Assembly: GCA_034401795.1 (NCBI GenBank)
Contig: CM067370.1
Location: 64,546,809-64,610,808 of the forward strand
From: Chaetoderma sp. LZ-2023a
Lineage: Eukaryota; Mollusca; Caudofoveata; Chaetodermatida; Chaetodermatidae
Direction: 5' to 3'
DNA length: 64,000 nucleotides
In this document: positions 10,180-20,299 of the stretch, in pieces
Layout: each line of letters opens with the position of its first letter
Position numbering within the stretch: position 1 is the first letter of the stretch
Position numbers and translations under genes: made by a program
Notes under the pieces: model-generated
Database searches by the model: none
Seen by the model: only the letters and a program-made list of their open reading frames with translations
Told to the model about the DNA's origin: nothing

Positions 10180-10617
10180 GTGGAGGCTGAGGCCGACCCA
10201 AGCCATGCTTCCTGTGGGGTGGAACATGTAGTGAATAGTATGGAAGTGGAGAGGCCGCACGGGGCCTTGGCATGTCTAGAACCGCAAAACTGCACAACTC
10301 TGTGTACCCGTCTATGCCACGAAATCCCGAGACAATGCCCTATCCATGGGACACCATCTCCCGAAGTCTCACCAACGCCCCAACTCCAACTCGCGTCCCT
10401 TATCTATACATCAAGTTCGGACATCATCGACCCAGTCCATTTCACACTCCACTCGTCGTCTGATGACTGTCAATCTTCAGATATGAGAGAGACTGCTGCT
10501 ACAGAGGAGGTGGCATCCCGCACCACACAAACAAACCTACCACCCACCCCACCCCCGTGGTGGACAGGGAAGCAGCCTGATCAGCAGACTCTTCGCTCGA
10601 ATTTTCCCGGTGTATAA
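10180..10617 (+). CDS. Tail ORF downstream of pol, conserved in three copies (unknown function)
   Basis: A 145-codon frame starts 11 bases after the pol frame closes, in a different frame. Counterparts exist in B (34156-34551, open) and C (43470-43128 minus, frameshifted). All three keep the block HFTLHSSS.DCQSSDMRE, and A and B end alike in SNFPGV before the stop. The N-terminal half carries several Cys residues (CTTLCTRLCHEIPRQC in A) that are not all kept in B. I see no signal peptide or membrane segment, so it is not a recognisable envelope gene. It could be a separate accessory protein or a frameshifted C-terminus of Pol. Confidence 0.45.
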   Translation: MEAEADPSHASCGVEHVVNSMEVERPHGALACLEPQNCTTLCTRLCHEIPRQCPIHGTPSPEVSPTPQLQLASLIYTSSSDIIDPVHFTLHSSSDDCQSSDMRETAATEEVASRTTQTNLPPTPPPWWTGKQPDQQTLRSNFPGV

Positions 10618-10647
10618 AAATTACGACAGGACACCAACCATTGTGTA

Positions 10648-10905
10648 ATGGGAGATGACCAACCTCCCATAACCAAGGCCAACCCTTTCCAAACCGGCCA
10701 ACTACCCCCTCTCCACCCCCACCCCCACCGTGAACAGTCAGGACGTCACACTACAGACAGAACGCCAATTGCATACCGAACACACCTGTCTGCAAGGCTG
10801 GATACGTCAATTCGTCATTGCGCAAACACCACATACATCCTCAGCCACGCGAAGGATAAACAAAGACATACATCATCGACAACAACAGCGTATAGCAGCA
10901 CCTAG
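10648..10905 (+). CDS. Short ORF beginning MGDD, shared with B (doubtful)
   Basis: An 85-codon frame follows the tail ORF by 30 bases. B has the same start (MGDD) at 34582 and similar wording (HTTDRTPIAYRTHL in A, HTADRTSITYRAHL in B). The composition is rich in Thr, His and Pro and there is no known domain. Conservation may simply reflect nucleotide relatedness of the copies. Confidence 0.25.
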   Translation: MGDDQPPITKANPFQTGQLPPLHPHPHREQSGRHTTDRTPIAYRTHLSARLDTSIRHCANTTYILSHAKDKQRHTSSTTTAYSST

Positions 10906-11386
10906 CATTTTTAATTCGAAAAAGTTAAAGACATAATTTCCCGAAACATTCCATCCGCACAAGATGCGGGAGGTTTATTACCTCCCGCAAACCCAACTTC
11001 CCGCAATAACAACAGACTCGGCATTCACCAGCATGGAAACGTGGCATATGCCCACCTCGCATTACAACATCATCATACGGCAGTCCGAATCTCCCGACAA
11101 CAAGACATGATCTTCAACAACACCAGCCAACATTCTCTCGCAAACACCTTTTGTCCAGTGCGGAGAGACTGATTATACGGACAAGAGGCATACATGCAAC
11201 CATCTACAATATGCGCTATGAGGGAAACTCCACATCCACACACCCCACCCCTCACGTCGTACGGAAACAGCTAAAAATATTACATATCATTTACACGTAA
11301 TAACAGTCAATATTATTAAGAGAGCAAGATGCCCGCAATGTCATCAGTCATGAGTAGAATTTTGCTATCGAAAAATTGAATTCGAT
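10906..11386 (+). other. Non-coding 3' region of A, first part
   Basis: Aligned with B 34945-35300 but with no persuasive frame. It contains short pyrimidine-rich phrases such as CCTCCCGCAA in both copies. I see no gene. Confidence 0.45.
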
Positions 11387-12408
11387 ACCTAGAGGGATAG
11401 GCTCCTCGAAGGGTATTGAAAACAGGCTCGTGAAGGTCCGAAGACATGTAAAGAAATACGGTAGCATATAGTGCAGAGGAGATACTGAAGGCATCCGTGT
11501 CCGATGAAGGATGAATTAACATCTTACTGTGGTGCCGTCTAGTCGGCGTATTGTTCAGGCTACTGAGATATTTGGTTCATCCTGTCTCAGTAAGTGGACA
11601 TGTGTGGTACGTGGATGACAGTCCACACTCAGGGCACTACAAAACTCTGCAAACACTAAGAAGGAGGTGGTTTGTCAGAGATGCCATGCAGGCAAGGTCG
11701 GGGAAAACGGTCAAAGTTCGTATTCTGTTGGCAGATAGATACGGATCAGACCATCAGTTGCCCCTGAGCGTGAGCTCAGATGGTGATCGCTATTGACTGG
11801 GTTGCCGCCGGTTGTCTTGATCATGTCAGTTCATCTGTGTGATCAAGATGGCTCAATGTACAGTCAGGCCATGGCAAGCGTTCGTATTGCGAGTCATGCC
11901 TCCTGTGATCAGAGGTCATGAAAAGTGATTCTTTGGGATTCAGGAGGGTATGTGCATGAGACGGTGTTACCTGTCACTTGCCGGACGGGTGGAGTGGTCA
12001 GACGGGTGGAGCGGTCTGTGGTCCCACGTGCCCGTGGGGTGGATGACCTGGCTAGTACGATCTATGTGGAGCTCTTAGCTAAAATGACGTCAAAGAACGA
12101 TCTACGTGGATCCCTTAGCTAAAATGATGTCTAGCAGGCATCACCTCCGGGGTACGGTCCAGCTGGGCAGCGGCCCTCGCTAAGACGACCTTTGTTGGCA
12201 TCCAGTACTGTCTCCACTTGGGTCGGGAGTCAGCAGGGTGCGCCTTGACTCTGTCATGGATTATGTTCCCCTAACTTGGACAGGTCTTTATCTCAGGCAT
12301 TTATGGAGAGGTACCCAGCCTAGGCTACATCCTGTGCGGGGAACTGAGCGTCAGTCCGGTGTGGCGGGGACAGGGAACCACACCGGGAAGGCCAAAGGGT
12401 ATATGTGA
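11387..12408 (+). mobile_element. 1-kb inserted block, also found inside B's integrase
   Basis: B's aligned region reads straight from GAATTCGAT (35300s) to AATGGATTGA, while A has about 1020 bases between the same two phrases. A recognisable copy of these bases lies in B at 32456-33318, in the middle of the integrase gene. The block therefore moved independently at least once. It holds short tandem duplications (for example two units of about 40 bases at 12058-12125) and a possible frame around ILLADRYGSDH. I see no clear terminal inverted repeats or target duplication. It could be a solo LTR or a non-autonomous element. Confidence 0.6.
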
Positions 12409-13559
12409 ATGGATTGATCAAAGTTACCACAGCATCCTCCAGGTCATCCATGCTCTAAAGTAACTCTGTCCCGCCCACGGGCTCGGCCATTACAGAGTGA
12501 AATACCAGCAGGTCCGATAAAGTTGACACCGCCCCGCAGCCACCTCTCCCGCACCAGGGAGCAATAAAAATGTCGCATTCTCACCACAGCGCAACATTCA
12601 CCCACAAATAACCAGCCACACGTATCAATCAAATTCACCATCATGACAGAAACACAGACACTCAGGTTGACTGTATTCACAGACCCCATACGACTGTATT
12701 GTAAATTGTAAACTGTGTGCACGCATTATTTTCGAGCTGTACTGTAATTATTAAAAGTGTGTGATCAGGGTAGGGATGAGGCTAGTCCTACCTATAATGG
12801 AGGATGCTTGGCAGCCCACCCACTCGGGAAACATGACCAGCTTGGCGGGGTCAGTAACTTGATTCTCCCGCAAGTCATAAGATCGTTTAAATTGCACAAT
12901 AAATTACATACAGTTTTACTGTCGTCGTTTTGATTAAGAACACCATCGTTCTACCGTGTATACAAATCATTAACGCACGGGCCGATAAAGCGGCATCACA
13001 ACTTTAACAGTATAATATCAGGGAGAATTTCAAAAATTCTCTTACCTGCGTTCCAGCCACAAATCAACACGGGCTGTGAACTACCTATCTACAGACAAGC
13101 TAGTCGCATGTATAAGAACTCGCGTAATATAGGGACACTGTTTCAAAAGAACAGAAATTAAAACATATATTTCCATCATTCGCTCAGCAACAAATATTCA
13201 TCAGTACCAATGCTCCGCCATTAATGTAAACAATGTATAAGTTTCTGATCACCACGTGTTTTCAAGAAACACGTGACTTTACTGTTATGTCTAGTAAATT
13301 GGATCTAAGGCTTTAAACAAAAGAGCCACCCAAATACGCGACTACCACAGCGTGATAGGAGTCGAGAGGGGTGAGTTGGGGCAATTGCCGCTGACGTCAC
13401 CACTCTCTCACGCACCTCGTCGGGCACTCCAACCTGAAATTAAAAGAGGCGAGTTTATAAGCATCCAATCTGTAAAACCGGTTCACTCTAATTAAAAGTT
13501 GAGCCTCCACGGGAATAAATAGTTCCAAGTTTTTACGTTGATCAGAGAATTAAAAAACC
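12409..13559 (+). other. Non-coding 3' region of A, second part
   Basis: 12409-12880 aligns with B 35311-35920 (shared phrase CTGTCCCGCCCA near 12466). From about 12880 to 13560 A has sequence missing from B. No gene seen; the minus-strand frame 12722-12444 has no support. This precedes the internal promoter. Confidence 0.45.
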
Positions 13560-13727
13560 CGCAGAATAAAGACGAAGTTAATAGACCATTTCTCCTATAA
13601 TTAAAAGTACTCCCTTTATACGGGAGGAATAATTCATCTGCCTCCAGGAATACATAAACTAAAACTTTCCATGTCGGGCATGGCCGAATCACCCTGGAAC
13701 TTTTGGATGTGGTCATTCGCCCGTCTG

Positions 13728-13751
13728 TGACGTCACCAAATCGTATAAAAG
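13728..13751 (+). promoter_or_regulatory. Internal promoter of A: CRE plus TATA box
   Basis: TGACGTCA at 13728-13735 is followed after 8 bases by TATAAAAG at 13744-13751. B has the same module at 36081-36106. The layout copies that of the LTR promoters (CRE, 7 bases, TATA). The next sizeable frame downstream, at 13960, encodes the zinc-finger accessory protein. Confidence 0.65.
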
Positions 13752-13775
13752 GGAGAAATGCGCACTGCCACTTCG

Positions 13776-13806
13776 TCTTCCCGTCAAAACTCGACACCAG
13801 GGAAGA
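13776..13806 (+). ncRNA. Conserved hairpin just downstream of the internal TATA box (A)
   Basis: TCTTCCC (13776-13782) pairs with GGGAAGA (13800-13806) around a 17-base loop. B has the identical stem and loop at 36129-36159. It lies about where transcription from the internal promoter should start, so it may be in the 5' leader of the accessory RNA or be part of the core promoter. Confidence 0.45.
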
Positions 13807-13959
13807 ACACATAGCATTAGGCTTCTTTCGTGCAGAAAACTAAATTCTGCTGTTTAATTATTATTTCATTACCATATTATTAGGCCTGGAACGTTATGAA
13901 GAGATAGGGAATTAGATTAGGGTAGGCTACCCGCACCGCAATTATTATGCGGGAGTAAA

Positions 13960-14352
13960 ATGTCTCTCCACGAGGACCTGGCTTTATCAGATACATCAGA
14001 ACAGTCGGTGTCGCCTTTGTCTACAAAGACGTTTCTATGTGTCACGCTTGAATCCAGTGGACAGCAGTGCACCCGCACCTTCACGCAAAACTCTGATTTA
14101 ACATTACATGTCAACAGAGACCATTTATTCCAGCATGCTTTTTGTGCAGACTGTCGGTATCTCTACACCGCAACCCACTACGGGGTAACACGCGCGTTAA
14201 AGTATAAACATCGTGTTCCAGAAGTAACCTTGATTTCGGGAGGAGAAAGTGAGAACATTGAAGTGCTGGCAACTCGGTTTGAGAACAGGCTTCCGTTAAA
14301 GGTACTCCCAATGGAGAAGATGGGCAGAACCAAGAACACCACGCGTCGTTAG
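13960..14352 (+). CDS. Accessory zinc-finger ORF of copy A
   Basis: 130 codons from ATG 13960. Residues 27, 37, 50 and 55 form C-x9-C-x12-H-x4-H, a C2H2-like finger with an unusually wide Cys pair, in which the second half (CTRTFTQNSDLTLH) reads like a classical finger. A second candidate finger is C62-x2-C65 with H73 and H84. B's ORF at 36322 keeps every one of these Cys and His residues and the words LTLH and ATHYGVT. Zinc fingers of this kind bind nucleic acid; a regulatory or nucleocapsid-like role is inference. It sits 3.8 kb past integrase and has its own promoter. It was probably continuous with the downstream Thr/Pro-rich ORF, now separated by stops. Confidence 0.7.
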   Translation: MSLHEDLALSDTSEQSVSPLSTKTFLCVTLESSGQQCTRTFTQNSDLTLHVNRDHLFQHAFCADCRYLYTATHYGVTRALKYKHRVPEVTLISGGESENIEVLATRFENRLPLKVLPMEKMGRTKNTTRR

Positions 14353-15000
14353 CCAACGTTCAATCACCACCGCCACCATAGCTACAGCATATCATGCCTT
14401 CAGACACTATGCAGCAACAGTAACGGCATCACCATCAGTGCCGCCCACTCCAGTAGCCCGTGCAGGAAAGGTATAGACATCACCTGCACATTCCAGTCTG
14501 GCAGCACCCACAGTAACCGTATCATCAGCTACCCGCAAGTCGCCAGCATCAGCCACCAAACCCGCAATGACGACAACACCCACCGTCGGCCGGCCAATTC
14601 CAGTAATTACGTCGCCACCAGACGTGGAGATACCACACTATCAACGGTCACCATCTCCTGACAGTCTAATCATCGACGAAGCAACCGGCCACACGGAACA
14701 GACAGCCACAATCACCACCACACCGAGCATCATCCCACCATCACAGCGCATCAGCTTCACCGACCCAGCCATCCACAAGTTCACGATTCCAGACCATTTA
14801 TACGCTGGGAAGAAACGTATCGTGCATTCTCAGGAGATCCTTCCAGTACCGTGAACCATAGCCAGTCGGTTATTGAAGTCCGCGAAGATCTGTAAACTTT
14901 CATCCCAAGCCGTCACCACAGCAGCATCTCTCCCGCGTCCGGTCATACGTCTTTCTACTCTAGGAATCTCCACAGCATCAACAGCAACTACGACATCAAG
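14353..15000 (+). pseudogene. Thr/Pro-rich accessory ORF of A, truncated
   Basis: The longest frame is 14567-14854 (95 codons), rich in Thr, Pro, Ser and Ile. It is collinear with B's ORF at 36979-37602: both share the SLIID/DLIID-type phrase and end-blocks KKRIVHSQEILPVP (A) and KKRIAHTQVIQPVP (B). The nucleotides before it (14353-14566) also read as Thr/Pro-rich in other frames. The sequence stops abruptly at about 15000, where it joins the middle of an LTR, so the C-terminal half has been deleted. Function unknown; it may be the C-terminal tail of the zinc-finger protein. Confidence 0.5.
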
Positions 15001-15343
15001 TGGTCAGGGACAATTTCTTCGTTAGGAGACATATAGTGTACGCCTCTTTTCTGGCCGTAGCGATAATCTAGCACCAGCAAGGTTGTGTAAAATTGGCCAA
15101 CTACCTATAGGGCCTCATGTTTATCAACTAAGTGTCTCTTTCCACGATGCACTCAGCCGTAAGGCTTCTTAATTGTTTGGATACCCCACTCGCACGTTGT
15201 CCTGATCTGACTCTGGGAAACTATCGGAGGTTTTCAAGCAGTGATGGCCAAAGTACGGGTTTACATACATCTCCCACTGTATCTTCGGATACTTAGTAGT
15301 TAGACATCTTTGCAAAGGAAGGAAAGCACTGCGAAAACATGTA

Positions 15344-15396
<53 letters not shown>

Positions 15397-16757
15397 GGTA
15401 GGATATATTATTCAAATCCTGCAGTGCATATTGGGCATATTGGAACATAAACCTAACGCTGGGTCAATAGTTAAGTTAATAGGATTGGTAACGGACGAGA
15501 TGCGCATCTCCACCCCCACTCGTTGCAGTGTCTGGGCAAAATCTCCCACGCCCTTACGGGAAGGACACTCGTGCTGGATATTCGTCTCTCTACCCCACCG
15601 TAACGATATGTCAGCCATGTTTTATATGGTTATGAAGCAGGGCATCTGGAGTCTCACCCATTTCCGATGTGTTGTGAAGTAACATGTACGCTGCTATTCA
15701 TGGAGGTAGATGCTTTCTAAGACAACCTACGGGAAGCGGGGCGTCTGCGGCCATTGGATAGCCATGTCTAATGATAGGTAGGAACCTCTGCCACCTGTGA
15801 CCTAACCTAGTTCCCGTTTCTAAATGCTAAATGGTAGGTTAGGAATGGCAGAAGGCCCGCATAAATGAAAGCGGCACCTACCAATACAGTCTCTTTGAAT
15901 GACATAAGGCGGGGACTCGTGAATCCTTCGGGACTCGCTAGCCCCATCTTCACGTTAACTAGTATGCATCATGTTAATTATATTTTTCACTGGGATGGTC
16001 TTTTGCCCATGCATTTTTGTTGAACAAAAGAGTGGCCCCTTTTTGCCAGCTCTTTCCTCCGCTTCGACGCTGAAGGCATTTTCCTGTGACGCAGGCCCGC
16101 GTGAGGCACTTGCCTCTCACATAAGCGAGATATCCTGTGACGGAAGCCCATGCGAGGCTATTACCTCTCACACTAACAAGTAACATCTAGGTAGCCAGAG
16201 CCTGCGTGAGGCATATCCCTCTCGTAACATCAGGAATCTTTTTCATTTGTATCATGAAGGTATAATAGCTTATATTAAGTTAATCGGTGCCCTCGTTGTG
16301 CGGATGCTTCCCTTACAGGGATACCTCTCTGGATTTACGACTCCATGTGGTAACTCCGGCGACCCCACGTGCAAAGTACATTAACTAGCTCTGCTTTATG
16401 TATTATAGTATATGCTCATTTCCTGTCAAACGATCTACCCCCGTTTGACAAAACTGTTATTTTCTGTTATATATCATTCTCCATAGTTAAATTGATATGA
16501 AAAGACATACCGGTGACACAAATAGTTGGGCTGACACCGTGCAGTTCAATCGTGGCGGCAATGGTCGCACGGCCCCACTGGAACAATTGAGTTCCACCGG
16601 CCTTAGGAGCCGGTTTATGTATTTTGCGGAGCAACGTCCTACGGGATCCGGAACCCAGAGACTCGGAGCTAACCAGCCCCCACATTCGTCATGCACGTGT
16701 AGCGCGACGGGCAGGTACTTCATGCTGGAATGACTCGACGATAGCCCACGAGCTACA
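15001..16757 (+). repeat. Partial 3' LTR of copy A
   Basis: It aligns with 2785-4570 from TCAGGGACAATTTC to GAGCTACA, in direct orientation. The first 1.9 kb of the LTR, including its promoter, is missing. It has the TTA array (15343-15396) and the stem-loop row: GTGAG 16101-16105 with CTCAC 16116-16120, then later ones near 16152 and 16203. No polypurine tract precedes it, as expected if a deletion made the junction at 15000. Confidence 0.8.
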
Positions 16758-17798
16758 TACACTACTAAAGAGTTAAGCTAATGGGCGCAGTGTCAGGCTT
16801 TCAGAGAACAGTTGTGGGATGCAGGAAAGGGGCACGAAGGTAGCTGCCCGAACATGCGATTGTTTAAATTTACTGTTTAAAATAAGCACACCATTTAAAG
16901 TTCCAGGAAATATTGATGTTCATTGCTGGGAATGCAGAGGGTGGCGTGTTAGACGATATGGGTTTCAAATTTTCTACGATGAGTGCTCAGACCTCTCTTC
17001 TGTGAGAGGACGGACGGCCATTCATAAACCCACTCACCCGTCCCCTTGAATCGATCCTGCAGTGTTCAACCTAGAATCTTCGTGCTGGTGCATGGTCACA
17101 ATATAACGCTGTCATGAATGATAGGCTCTGTTTTAGCACCGCTGATCATTAATAACAAAGAAATTATGATATACTGAGTTTAACAACCAGTGAAACTGAT
17201 ACTATTCTCATGACAACAGGAGTCTGATGGGCCTATATGGCTATATCTTACATTTGCAACATCAGTATTGGAACCAGGGCCATCAGAAATATGACACTTT
17301 TGCGTGGAAATGACAAATCTATTAGTTTCCCTGTCAAATAAAATTATGTGAAATTTTGGTTGGCTTATGGCGACCAGGTTTGATCAATTATCAACCTACA
17401 TTTAAAATGTGATTCTACCTGAGTTCCTAATTATACTTGCTAAATTGTGGCCTAATCCCTTACGCGGATGCATAGGAAAACTAGTTTTTGCAAAAACTAG
17501 GTTATCCAGGATGGCCACAAAAAGTCAACCAATCAGTTTTAACATGGGCCAAACTGTTTCAGAGAGGATCTTTAAATGTAATTTTTAACAAGTGTAAAAT
17601 CCAAGATGGCCTGCAACAAAATCGACCATGTATGTATGTATGGATGTATGTATGTATGTACGTACGTACGTACGTACGTACGTTGGTAGGTAGGTAGGTA
17701 GGTCGTAATATGTTTAAGGCGCTGGCTCAGAATTTTCAAAAAAAAGATTTGCTATTTTTGTTTTATGGAGGCAATATGGCCTAAAATATTGGACAGCT
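16758..17798. other. Spacer between element A and the Penelope-like relic
   Basis: No gene recognised. The only clear structure is the tetranucleotide array at 17629-17703. Confidence 0.5.
17629..17703 (+). repeat. Compound tetranucleotide microsatellite
   Basis: The array changes from (ATGT)n to (ACGT)n to (GGTA)n within about 75 bases. Confidence 0.9.
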
Positions 17799-18258
17799 TT
17801 AAGATGATGATGTTTGTCCAGTTAATATAGATTTGACCATTATATCACGTAGATTCGGATTTTTCCTAAATGCTATTACTGGACGCAAGTTGAGAGGTTG
17901 TCTTAACTTGTCCTGTAATTTATGATATTCATCTTTCAAAATTTCGGAAATTTCAACATTTTTCCGATTATATGTCAGAGCAAATGGAATTATTTCACGC
18001 TGATCAGCAAGACCTGGGCCCACATTTATGCCCCTCGGCCATTTTGTTTCTAATTGCTTGATCCAAAATGATTCTCTTAGCGGTATTAGAGATAGGTGGT
18101 TGTTCAATGGGTATAATTTCGCAGTCCCGAGCGACTGAATGACCAGGAAGGTTAAAGTGTTCAGCGACATGCGTGTCTTTTTCATGTCTAATATCGCAAA
18201 GGTGTCTGGTAGCTCGCCATCTTAAAGGGCATTTAAACAGATAAAATGCACGTGGCAA
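17799..18258 (-). pseudogene. C-terminal part of a Penelope-like RT
   Basis: Two overlapping frames give, in order, a Cys-containing segment (LFKCPLRW), RHLCDIRHEKDTHVAEHFN with LPGHS, then a later frame reaching NPNLRDIMVKSILTG. In Penelope-like elements the NLRD-type phrase belongs to the thumb region and the R..H......HF...GHS pattern lies near the GIY-YIG-type endonuclease. The order of the pieces is disturbed by frameshifts and the endonuclease core motif is not visible. Confidence 0.55.
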
Positions 18259-18357
18259 CGAGGTATTTAAACCGTTTCTGCGTTAAACTCTTATTATCAA
18301 CCATATTTTGGAGAGTTTCAATAAAATTGTCGCAGTTACTTTACCAGAGTGGTTCGT

Positions 18358-18850
18358 CTAACTTTTGGTAATGTTTTGGATTACTGAGTTGACGATGCAC
18401 TGCACGAATGTAGCTGATCCCTTGTCAGCAGGTTTAATGACAATGTCGTTTTTACGCAATCCAGTTAAGACTTGACGTTCCTCAGATGACAAATCTTTAT
18501 GAATTTCCGGAAATTCAAGATTTTCAATACGTTCTTTTATCATTTTATACTGTCAGAGATCGGTGGGTCGACTAATATTGAGTCTGGTGCCAAGCCAGAC
18601 CTTTCAACGAAAGGTAGAATATTACTTTTGGAGTTCCGAAAAAACTCTCTAATTTGACACGGTGGCCAAATTCAAGAACATCACAAGAGCAATTATCTAA
18701 AGGTACATCTATGTCTATTTTGGGCCTTCGTGTTGATACAAATGTTAAGCCCCGATTGAGTAATAATTTGTCTGTTTCAGATAATGTAGAGCCAGTGAGA
18801 TTAACAATATCACTGCCCAGCCCGATACCAGGGTGGTTAGTAGACTAACC
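18358..18850 (-). pseudogene. N-terminal part of a Penelope-like RT
   Basis: From about 18850 leftward: DIVNLTGSTLS..., LLLNRGLTFVST, then RVKLESFF, then the frame 18543-18358 with RKNDIVIKPADKGSAT. The sequence NLS...L...LL.RGL.F.PTP followed by IVIKPADKG is the usual N-terminus of Penelope-like reverse transcriptases. The catalytic palm motif that should follow is absent. Confidence 0.65.
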
Positions 18851-18855
18851 CTCAG

Positions 18856-19275
18856 TTAGTTTAAATTAAAAAAAGTTAACCAGCTATAATACATTGTGTT
18901 AAAAGTTTTCTCACTCCTACGGATGCTATTATGGACTACCTCAAATTCAGCGATGGGTAGACTAGGTATGACTGATAGCTTTATCCGCAGGGATTCGACA
19001 GATGAATTGATAAACGCTAAGGGCCTCTTCTGCTGTGCACTTAGACGTTGGGAATAGGTTAGTTGGATTCGTTGTGCAGCTAAAGACATGGATTCATCCT
19101 TGTCATGTATGCCATTGTTTATGATGATTTTCTCTGGCTGATAGGAGTCCGTGTATTTTTTGACAATGGTCTCAGCGTGGCACAGTTTTGCCCCTGGATA
19201 ACTGGCTATCTGGGTGACTGAATGTGGCTCTGCATTTAGACGGCTTAGATTAGAGGAGCCAAGGTGTTTTTTCAC
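18856..19275 (-). pseudogene. SGNH-hydrolase-like ORF of the Penelope-like relic
   Basis: A 139-codon frame contains LGSSNLSRLN near the start, then IASYPGAKLCHAETI, then PEKIIINNGIHD. That is the spacing of the GDSN, Gly and GxND-type blocks of the SGNH hydrolase fold. The first block has SSN instead of GDSN, so the catalytic Ser position is kept but the Gly-Asp context is not, and the ND block reads HD. Enzymatic function is doubtful. Esterase-like ORFs are known in some retroelements (for example CR1-type ORF1); linkage to a Penelope RT here is from position and strand. Confidence 0.5.
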
Positions 19276-20299
19276 GTCAAGAGAGGAAGTCGCCCTTCAT
19301 TTTTGTGATCTACCACTTACCCAAATTTCCAGAAAGAATTGTCTTCTAAGGGTGTAGTTTTCTTGGGCTTATTTTGAAGATCGGTGCTGTTTCGTCACGG
19401 AGAAGGAGTGAACTTTGATTGACGTAGTTTGGTCTTTGGCATTGGGTTTCTGATACCATTTTGAGTCAGAGGAATTGATCTGGTCCTTAGACCAAATTTT
19501 CTGCCAAAGTTTGCTCTCTGTGGAAGGGTAGGATGACAGTGGAGTCTCTGGTAGAGGTATCTGACTTGGATCCACATGAGTTGATTTGGTCCTTGGACCA
19601 CTTTTCGGGTCAACATCCTATCTCCGTGGAAGAGGATGGAATACCTCTGGAGACAAAGGTGGTGGGGGAATCTGGTAGAGGAATCTGCAGTGGGTCCACA
19701 GGAGAGTCTAATATGAATATTGGTGATAACCGGGCAGGGATCGATTTTAACACTAACCCGTTAACCTGAGGATAGTAGAATTTCTTACGGGTTAGTAAAA
19801 CTACACCTGCGCTAAACCGTCTGGGTTAGTACTGCTCCCAAAAGAGGAAATACGAAAAAAACGTTATAATGTCATTGTGTTCAGTACCCACGAAAGATTG
19901 ACAAAAGAACAGATTTTCTGCTAGCTTCAATGCTTTATTGAATATTTAGAAATTAATTTTTCTGGAAAGTCGTTACTGCCTTAGTTCAATTTCAAAATGT
20001 TCAACAGCGTCTCTGTATGGCTGCCATGGAAAGGAGTTTTATAGGGATTCATCAGTGAATGGATTAACGAAGCGATCAGCTTTGAGCTTACAGTCATTGG
20101 GTTAGTGAAATTTGCTGTGGGATAGTAAAATCAATGATGGACTATTCCGTCTGGGTTAGCAGAAAAAGTCCTTAAAATCTACCCCTGCCTGGTATCTGTT
20201 TACAGTTGGCGACCTGGTCCATTTTTTGAAGTTCTGAAGGTTGCGGAATGGCTGGCACCGTTCTCGGATGACCTTGCGGTAGGGGTGTTAACTTAACGT

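Larger units (their letters stand above)
905..16757 (+). mobile_element. Giant Ty3/gypsy-type LTR retrotransposon, copy A
   Basis: The order is LTR (905-4570), primer-binding site (4573-4595), gag, protease remnant, reverse transcriptase, RNase H, integrase with GPY/F tail, tail ORF, an unrelated inserted block, an internal promoter, zinc-finger and Thr/Pro-rich accessory ORFs, and a partial 3' LTR (15001-16757). RT-RNase H before integrase is the Ty3/gypsy (Metaviridae) order. The copy is dead: it has nonsense codons in gag and integrase, a deletion through the protease active site, a segmental duplication in pol, and a deletion joining the middle of the last ORF to the middle of the 3' LTR at about 15000. 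I found no convincing target-site duplication at 904/16758. Confidence 0.85.

Noticed and set aside
9554-14854. Envelope gene downstream of integrase
   Set aside because: I looked for a signal peptide, furin-like site, fusion peptide or membrane anchor in the downstream ORFs and saw none.
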